Source of the DNA: UBA4064 sp050179135
GTDB lineage: Bacteria; Desulfobacterota; Desulfobacteria; Desulfobacterales; Desulfatirhabdiaceae
DNA length: 9,528 bases
Direction: 5' to 3'
Assembly: GCA_050179135.1 (NCBI GenBank)
Contig: JBFXFK010000181.1
Span: 1-9,528 of the forward strand
Below are positions 6,355-9,528 of this stretch, piece by piece. A model generated the notes under the pieces. That model worked only from the letters and a program-made list of their open reading frames with translations. It was not told where the DNA came from and searched no databases. Both the position numbers and the translations under genes were made by a program. The first letter of the stretch is position 1; each line of letters opens with the position of its first letter.

Positions 6355-8271
6355 ATGAAACCAATCCGCTTCGCAACTGCGGCATCACCGCCAGCCTCCA
6401 AAAACCCTCATACGGTTTTTCAGATAAAGACCGGGATATCCGGTTGCCTGCTTTTTATGCTCGCCCTGATTGTCAGATGGGTTTATCTCCGTGAAATTCA
6501 ATACACGGATGCCTTTCCGCTTCTTTTGGGGGATGCGCAACTGTTTGATGTCTGGGCCCGTGAGATTGCTGCAGGCAACTGGGCGGGTGATCAGGTTTTT
6601 TTCAATGCCCCCCTTTATCCCTATTTTCTGGCAGGCATCTATTCGGTATTTGGCAGGGATTTGATGCTGATCAGGCTGATTCAGATCGGATTGGGATCAC
6701 TCAGTTGCGTATGGGTGATGATGGCCGGAAAAAACCTGTTTTCAAGACCGGTCGGAATCATGGCCGGAGTCCTTCTGGCCATTTATCCCACGGCTGTTTT
6801 TTCAGACTGCCTGATTCAAAAAGAAGTTCTGGCGCTTTTTCTGATGGCAATCCTGCTGCTGCTCTTATCAAAAGGATGGCATTCCACCGCATCCGGAAGG
6901 GCCTTTTGGATCGGGATTGTTCTGGGCCTTCTGGCCCTGGTCAGGGAGAATGCACTGGTGATTCTGGCCACGTTGATTGTGGCGGTTGCTCTTTTCCATT
7001 TTCGCGAACAGAAAAAAAATATGACCTGGATTTTGTCATGCATACTGGGCGCCAGTCTGATTCTGGTGCCGGTTGCGACCAGAAACTGGATGATTGGAAA
7101 GGAATTTGTCCTGATTACCGCCAATTCCGGATTCAATTTTTATGTTGGCAATCACAAACATGCGGATGGGAGTTATACCCCGGTGATCAAGGGTCATGGA
7201 GACTGGCAGGACGAGCGTCAGGACGCGATCCGTCTGGCCGAAAGTGCTTCGGGGCGCAATCTGTCATCATCGGAAGTCTCCGGGTACTGGTTTCAAAAAA
7301 CACTGAATGAAATACACACGGATATTCCCGCCTGGATTCGGTTGATGGTGAAAAAATGGTTTCTGGTATGGAATTCTGTCGAGATCAGCGATTCGGAAAG
7401 TCAGTATGTCGCGGCCGATGAATCCGGACTGCTCTCATTTTTGATGATATTTCTTCATTTTGGTGTTCTGGGACCCCTGACAGTTTTCGGGGTTGCATTG
7501 ACCTGGCGCCAGTGGAAACGCCTGGGTGTATATCCCGTCATCGTCATCACCTATATGGCAAGTATTGCAATTTTTTTTGTTTTTGCCAGATTCCGGTATC
7601 CGGTCATCCCTTTCATGTTACCGTTTGCAGCGTCAGGGCTCGTGTATGGCATCGAATACATGCGCAAAAAATCATATGTCAAACTGGTGATGCCCGTCTG
7701 CATGATGGGTCTGGCAGCAGTTGCAATGAACTGGCCGATCGTTTCAACCAAACCATACCGGTCCAATACCTATTACAATATTGCAGTCAGCCTGGAAAAA
7801 CAGGAGCAAGCCGATGCGGCAATGGCAAATTATCTCAAAGCCCTGGAAATCGATCCCGCACAGGCCATGGCGCACAACAATGTCGGCATTCTTCTATATC
7901 GAAAAAATATGGGATCTGATGCCAGGGTGCATTTTGAAAAAGCCATAGCGATCAATCCCGATCTGTCACAGCCATACTACAATCTGGGAATATTCTGGTT
8001 TCATCAGGGGGACATGCTGCGGGCTCAGATTCACTTCACCCGGGCCGTCTCGTTAAATCCGGATGAAAACCCGTCTGCATATTACAATCTGGCCTGTGTC
8101 TATTCACGCAGGGATGATCCGGAAAAATCATCCGAATGGTTAAAAAAAGCCATTGAAAAAGGGTATCGGAACTGGAAGGCCATCGAAATGGACCCGGATC
8201 TCGAAAATCTGAGGCGCGATGACCGTTACTGGAACGACATCCAGTTGATGATGTCAAAAATCGCCTCCTGA
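6355..8271 (+). CDS. GT-C membrane glycosyltransferase with C-terminal TPR domain
   Basis: From the ATG at 6355 the product has 638 residues; the open frame runs upstream to an ATG at 6187. Numbering from 6187, about twelve hydrophobic helices span 84-517. The first outer loop has GDAQLFDVWAREIA with Asp116 and Asp121, followed by NAPLYPYFLAGIY, as in GT39/ArnT-like enzymes. SDCLIQKEVLALF (206-218) and ARFRYPVIPFMLPFAASG (467-484) are further family-like motifs. After the last helix come about four TPR units, starting near 528, 562, 596 and 631 (for example AHNNVGILLYRK and PYYNLGIFWF). The end (KGYRNWKAIEMDPDLENLR) resembles a TPR end-of-group module. The enzyme probably transfers sugar from a lipid carrier, while the TPR part may bind a protein partner or acceptor. 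In-frame ATGs at 6262 and 6304 are other possible starts; none has a good ribosome binding site. It is transcribed divergently from the other glycosyltransferase. Confidence 0.88.
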   Translation: MKPIRFATAASPPASKNPHTVFQIKTGISGCLLFMLALIVRWVYLREIQYTDAFPLLLGDAQLFDVWAREIAAGNWAGDQVFFNAPLYPYFLAGIYSVFGRDLMLIRLIQIGLGSLSCVWVMMAGKNLFSRPVGIMAGVLLAIYPTAVFSDCLIQKEVLALFLMAILLLLLSKGWHSTASGRAFWIGIVLGLLALVRENALVILATLIVAVALFHFREQKKNMTWILSCILGASLILVPVATRNWMIGKEFVLITANSGFNFYVGNHKHADGSYTPVIKGHGDWQDERQDAIRLAESASGRNLSSSEVSGYWFQKTLNEIHTDIPAWIRLMVKKWFLVWNSVEISDSESQYVAADESGLLSFLMIFLHFGVLGPLTVFGVALTWRQWKRLGVYPVIVITYMASIAIFFVFARFRYPVIPFMLPFAASGLVYGIEYMRKKSYVKLVMPVCMMGLAAVAMNWPIVSTKPYRSNTYYNIAVSLEKQEQADAAMANYLKALEIDPAQAMAHNNVGILLYRKNMGSDARVHFEKAIAINPDLSQPYYNLGIFWFHQGDMLRAQIHFTRAVSLNPDENPSAYYNLACVYSRRDDPEKSSEWLKKAIEKGYRNWKAIEMDPDLENLRRDDRYWNDIQLMMSKIAS

Positions 8272-8309
8272 AGGACGGTTTGATTTTTGTGAAGACGCTT
8301 GCATTTGCT

Positions 8310-8340
8310 TGATATTTGTGTCAGAAGAGCCGAAATATCA
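8310..8340. repeat. Inverted repeat downstream of the TPR-glycosyltransferase gene
   Basis: TGATATTT (8310-8317) and AAATATCA (8333-8340) form a perfect 8-base inverted repeat around a 15-base centre, beginning 39 bases after the stop codon. The stem is AT-rich and no T-run follows, so it is not a standard intrinsic terminator. It could be a protein-binding site or an RNA processing hairpin. Confidence 0.5.
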
Positions 8341-8366
8341 GATTTGAATTTGTCGGATCGGGATGG

Positions 8367-8399
8367 TCTGACGTAATTTCCACGAATTGCGTTGTCAGA
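8367..8399. repeat. Bulged 12-bp inverted repeat / hairpin
   Basis: TCTGAC (8367-8372) pairs with GTCAGA (8394-8399), and GTAATT (8373-8378) pairs with AATTGC (8385-8390, one G-U). The loop is TCCACG, with a three-base bulge (GTT, 8391-8393) on the 3' side. A T8 run occurs at 8418-8425, but 18 bases after the stem, too far for a canonical intrinsic terminator. A smaller alternative stem, GTTGTC (8391-8396) with GGCAAC (8403-8408), would compete with the outer part of the hairpin. Confidence 0.5.
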
Positions 8400-8445
8400 A
8401 ACGGCAACCCATGCTCATTTTTTTTATCGTTTGATAACAATTTTC

Positions 8446-8473
8446 TTGATTTAAGCTGAATTATCTGTAATAG
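8446..8473 (+). promoter_or_regulatory. Possible sigma70-type promoter for the porin-like gene
   Basis: TTGATT (8446-8451) is separated by 16 bases from TAATAG (8468-8473). The -35 element is good and the -10 element is only a partial match. Surrounding sequence is very AT-rich. Transcription would begin near 8480, giving a leader of about 115 bases before the porin-like ATG. Other AT-rich hexamers nearby could serve instead. Confidence 0.35.
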
Positions 8474-8485
8474 AAAAAACACCAA

Positions 8486-8551
8486 ATGAACTATAAAAAA
8501 TTGAAAGGAGGTGGTATTTCAGGTTATCATCTTGAAATTATAAATTATTAG
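8486..8551 (+). CDS. Possible 21-codon small ORF / leader peptide
   Basis: An ATG at 8486 opens a short frame that begins MNYKKLKGGG and ends EIINY before a TAG at 8549-8551. No Shine-Dalgarno sequence precedes it. If the promoter proposed at 8446-8473 is right, the ATG lies within a few bases of the transcript start and would be translated almost leaderless. Its codons 7-9 contain the strong Shine-Dalgarno-like AAGGAGGTG (8505-8513). The frame lies wholly upstream of the porin-like gene's ribosome binding site. It is as likely to be chance within a structured leader as a real peptide; no function can be assigned. Confidence 0.2.
   Translation: MNYKKLKGGGISGYHLEIINY
8505..8538 (+). promoter_or_regulatory. 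Strong Shine-Dalgarno sequence without a start codon, followed by a hairpin
   Basis: AAGGAGGTG (8505-8513) matches the 16S rRNA anti-Shine-Dalgarno complement over nine bases, but no ATG, GTG or TTG follows at a usable distance. Directly after it, ATTTCAGG (8516-8523) pairs with CTTGAAAT (8531-8538), eight pairs with one G-U, around a seven-base loop. The true ribosome binding site of the next gene is 68 bases further on. It may be a ribosome standby or regulatory leader element; this is inference. Confidence 0.4.
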
Positions 8552-8562
8552 GTTTTTTGATC

Positions 8563-8580
8563 ATCAATGCAAAATCAATG
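8563..8580 (+). repeat. Short direct repeat next to the ribosome binding site
   Basis: ATCAATG occurs at 8563-8569 and again at 8574-8580, with starts 11 bases apart, about one helical turn. The second copy ends where the AGGAGG ribosome binding site begins. The first overlaps the small palindrome TTGATCATCAA (8557-8567). It could be a regulator site or chance in AT-rich DNA. Confidence 0.3.
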
Positions 8581-8586
8581 AGGAGG
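8581..8586 (+). promoter_or_regulatory. Ribosome binding site of the porin-like gene
   Basis: AGGAGG lies nine bases before the ATG at 8596 and fixes this start. It is the strongest gene-proximal Shine-Dalgarno sequence in the window, as expected for an abundant outer-membrane protein. Confidence 0.85.
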
Positions 8587-8595
8587 GAATTTAGA

Positions 8596-9528
8596 ATGAA
8601 GAAATTATCAATTGTGGCACTCGCAGCCCTGTTGGTCATCGCACTGACCATTCCGGCCGCAGCTCTTGAGAATGAGTTTGGCGGATATTGGAGAACCCGA
8701 ATTTTCAGTCAGTACGATTTTACCGGCGAAGATGAAACGGAAGCCAGAGATCTTCAACAGTGGGACACCAGAACCCGGTTGTTCTACACCGCAAAACTGA
8801 GCCCGAATTTGAAGTTCGTCAACAAGTTCGAATTTGATACCGTATGGGGTGGCCCGTCTGATTCTTATGGCGACATCAGCGCCGATGGTATCAAGGTCGA
8901 AATCAAAAATTCCTATGTGGATTTCAAATTGGCCCAGCACCGCTTTGAATTTGGTGTTCAGGGCTTCCTGTTGGCCAAAGGCTATCTGTTTGATGATGAT
9001 GCAGCCGGTTTCAAAGCCATTTTCAAAGCCAGCGATGCGATCTATCTGCCGTTGATTTACATCAAGGGCAATGAAGGCGGTATCGGCAAATCCAATGATG
9101 AATCCAATGACGACAAAGATGTGGATGCATTGATATTTTATCCCACCGTTTACCTGAGCAAAGACACAACCATCAAACCCCATGTGGCATGGTTGACCTC
9201 TGAGAACTATGGCGGCGTATCCTACAATACAATTACTGGAGCAAGAGAACTGGATGCTTTCACGTTTGGTGTTGAGTTTGATTCCAAAATGGATAAATTC
9301 AATTTTGGCGCCACGGCCATTATGCAGGCTGGTAGTGTTGATATTGACCCGGCCTATTATGCAGCATACGGCAACCATGACAGCTTGGATCTGAAAGGCT
9401 ATTTGTTTGACATCTATGGCGGCATGACCATGGGTCCGGCTGAGCTTCGCGCCAAAGCCCTGTATGCCTCTGGAAATGATGAAAACAGCGTCGCTGGTGA
9501 CGGCGAAATCACTGCATTCTTCAATCCC
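8596..9528 (+). CDS. Outer-membrane porin-like beta-barrel protein (3' end outside window)
   Basis: An open frame of 311 codons runs from the ATG at 8596 to the window edge with no stop. The N-terminus is a classical signal peptide: MKK, a hydrophobic stretch at 4-19, then IPAAA with probable cleavage after Ala23. The mature part starts LENEFGGYWRTR. It shows alternating polar and aromatic residues typical of amphipathic beta-strands (YWRTRIFSQYDF; FEFGVQGFLL; FTFGVEFDSK) and acidic loops rich in Asp, Asn and Gly such as SNDESNDDKD. No cysteine is seen. It probably forms an outer-membrane channel of the kind found in Desulfobacterota; substrate and strand number cannot be judged from a partial gene. 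The strong AGGAGG site nine bases upstream and the long leader suggest high and regulated expression. It is separate from the upstream glycosyltransferase gene by 324 bases, so it is probably its own transcription unit. Confidence 0.85.
   Translation, partial: MKKLSIVALAALLVIALTIPAAALENEFGGYWRTRIFSQYDFTGEDETEARDLQQWDTRTRLFYTAKLSPNLKFVNKFEFDTVWGGPSDSYGDISADGIKVEIKNSYVDFKLAQHRFEFGVQGFLLAKGYLFDDDAAGFKAIFKASDAIYLPLIYIKGNEGGIGKSNDESNDDKDVDALIFYPTVYLSKDTTIKPHVAWLTSENYGGVSYNTITGARELDAFTFGVEFDSKMDKFNFGATAIMQAGSVDIDPAYYAAYGNHDSLDLKGYLFDIYGGMTMGPAELRAKALYASGNDENSVAGDGEITAFFNP

Larger units (their letters stand above)
8272..8595. other. 324-base intergenic region upstream of the porin-like gene
   Basis: This AT-rich gap between the TPR-glycosyltransferase and the porin-like gene holds, in order: an inverted repeat (8310-8340), a bulged hairpin (8367-8399), a T8 run (8418-8425), a possible promoter (8446-8473), a small ORF (8486-8551), a Shine-Dalgarno-like sequence with a hairpin (8505-8538), a direct repeat (8563-8580) and the gene's ribosome binding site (8581-8586). 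No tRNA or known riboswitch pattern was recognised, and no conventional terminator for the upstream gene is visible. Confidence 0.6.

Noticed and set aside
6705..7310. 201-codon frame on the plus strand inside the TPR-glycosyltransferase gene
   Set aside because: It is a shifted-frame shadow of membrane helices in the true frame, with low-complexity Gly/Ser/Arg composition and no domain.
8391..8425. Stem GTTGTC/GGCAAC plus T8 run as an intrinsic terminator
   Set aside because: Nine unpaired bases separate the short six-pair stem from the T-run, too far for a canonical intrinsic terminator.
8608..9378. 256-codon open frame on the minus strand opposite the porin-like gene
   Set aside because: It lies wholly within the well-supported porin-like frame, which has a signal peptide and strong ribosome binding site. 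Biased codon use in that gene leaves few stops on the opposite strand. The translation shows no recognisable domain.

Overview
The window (about 50% GC by eye) looks like chromosomal DNA of a Gram-negative bacterium, most likely a Desulfobacterota (Deltaproteobacteria, Desulfobacterales-like) species. This rests on family resemblance: an NtrB-type sensor kinase next to a receiver-PAS-kinase hybrid, membrane glycosyltransferases of the GT39 type with one carrying a TPR tail, a secreted FG-GAP/VCBS protein, and an outer-membrane barrel protein whose mature N-terminus (ENEFGGYWRTR) resembles porin-like proteins I associate with sulfate reducers. No search was run, so the placement is an inference.

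Layout. (1) 1-2716, plus strand: the 3' part of a PAS-histidine kinase gene, then, after 78 bases, a hybrid protein with an N-terminal receiver, a PAS domain and a C-terminal histidine kinase. Neither has a DNA-binding output domain, so they look like two steps of a phosphorelay. (2) 2718-6188, minus strand: a two-gene operon read toward the kinases. The first gene is a GT39-like multi-pass glycosyltransferase; the second is an exported protein with a TolB-N/FlgO-like N-terminal domain followed by FG-GAP/VCBS calcium-loop repeats. They are 15 bases apart, and the ribosome binding site of the second overlaps the stop of the first. The operon ends 1 base from the convergent hybrid kinase. (3) 6355-8271, plus strand: a divergently transcribed second GT-C glycosyltransferase ending in about four TPR units. 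(4) 8272-8595: a 324-base AT-rich intergenic region. It holds two dyad symmetries, a T8 run, a possible sigma70-type promoter, a 21-codon small ORF with a near-perfect Shine-Dalgarno sequence inside it, a small hairpin and an 11-base-spaced direct repeat. (5) 8596 to the window end: a signal-peptide-bearing outer-membrane barrel protein, open at the 3' edge.

How it fits together: the two GT-C enzymes and the exported propeller-like protein all concern the cell envelope and could act in glycosylation of lipid-carried glycan or exported protein, but no substrate can be read from the sequence. The kinases may sense a signal and pass phosphate to a regulator outside the window. I see no tRNA, rRNA, CRISPR array, insertion sequence or phage gene. 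The most unusual stretch is the leader of the porin-like gene.
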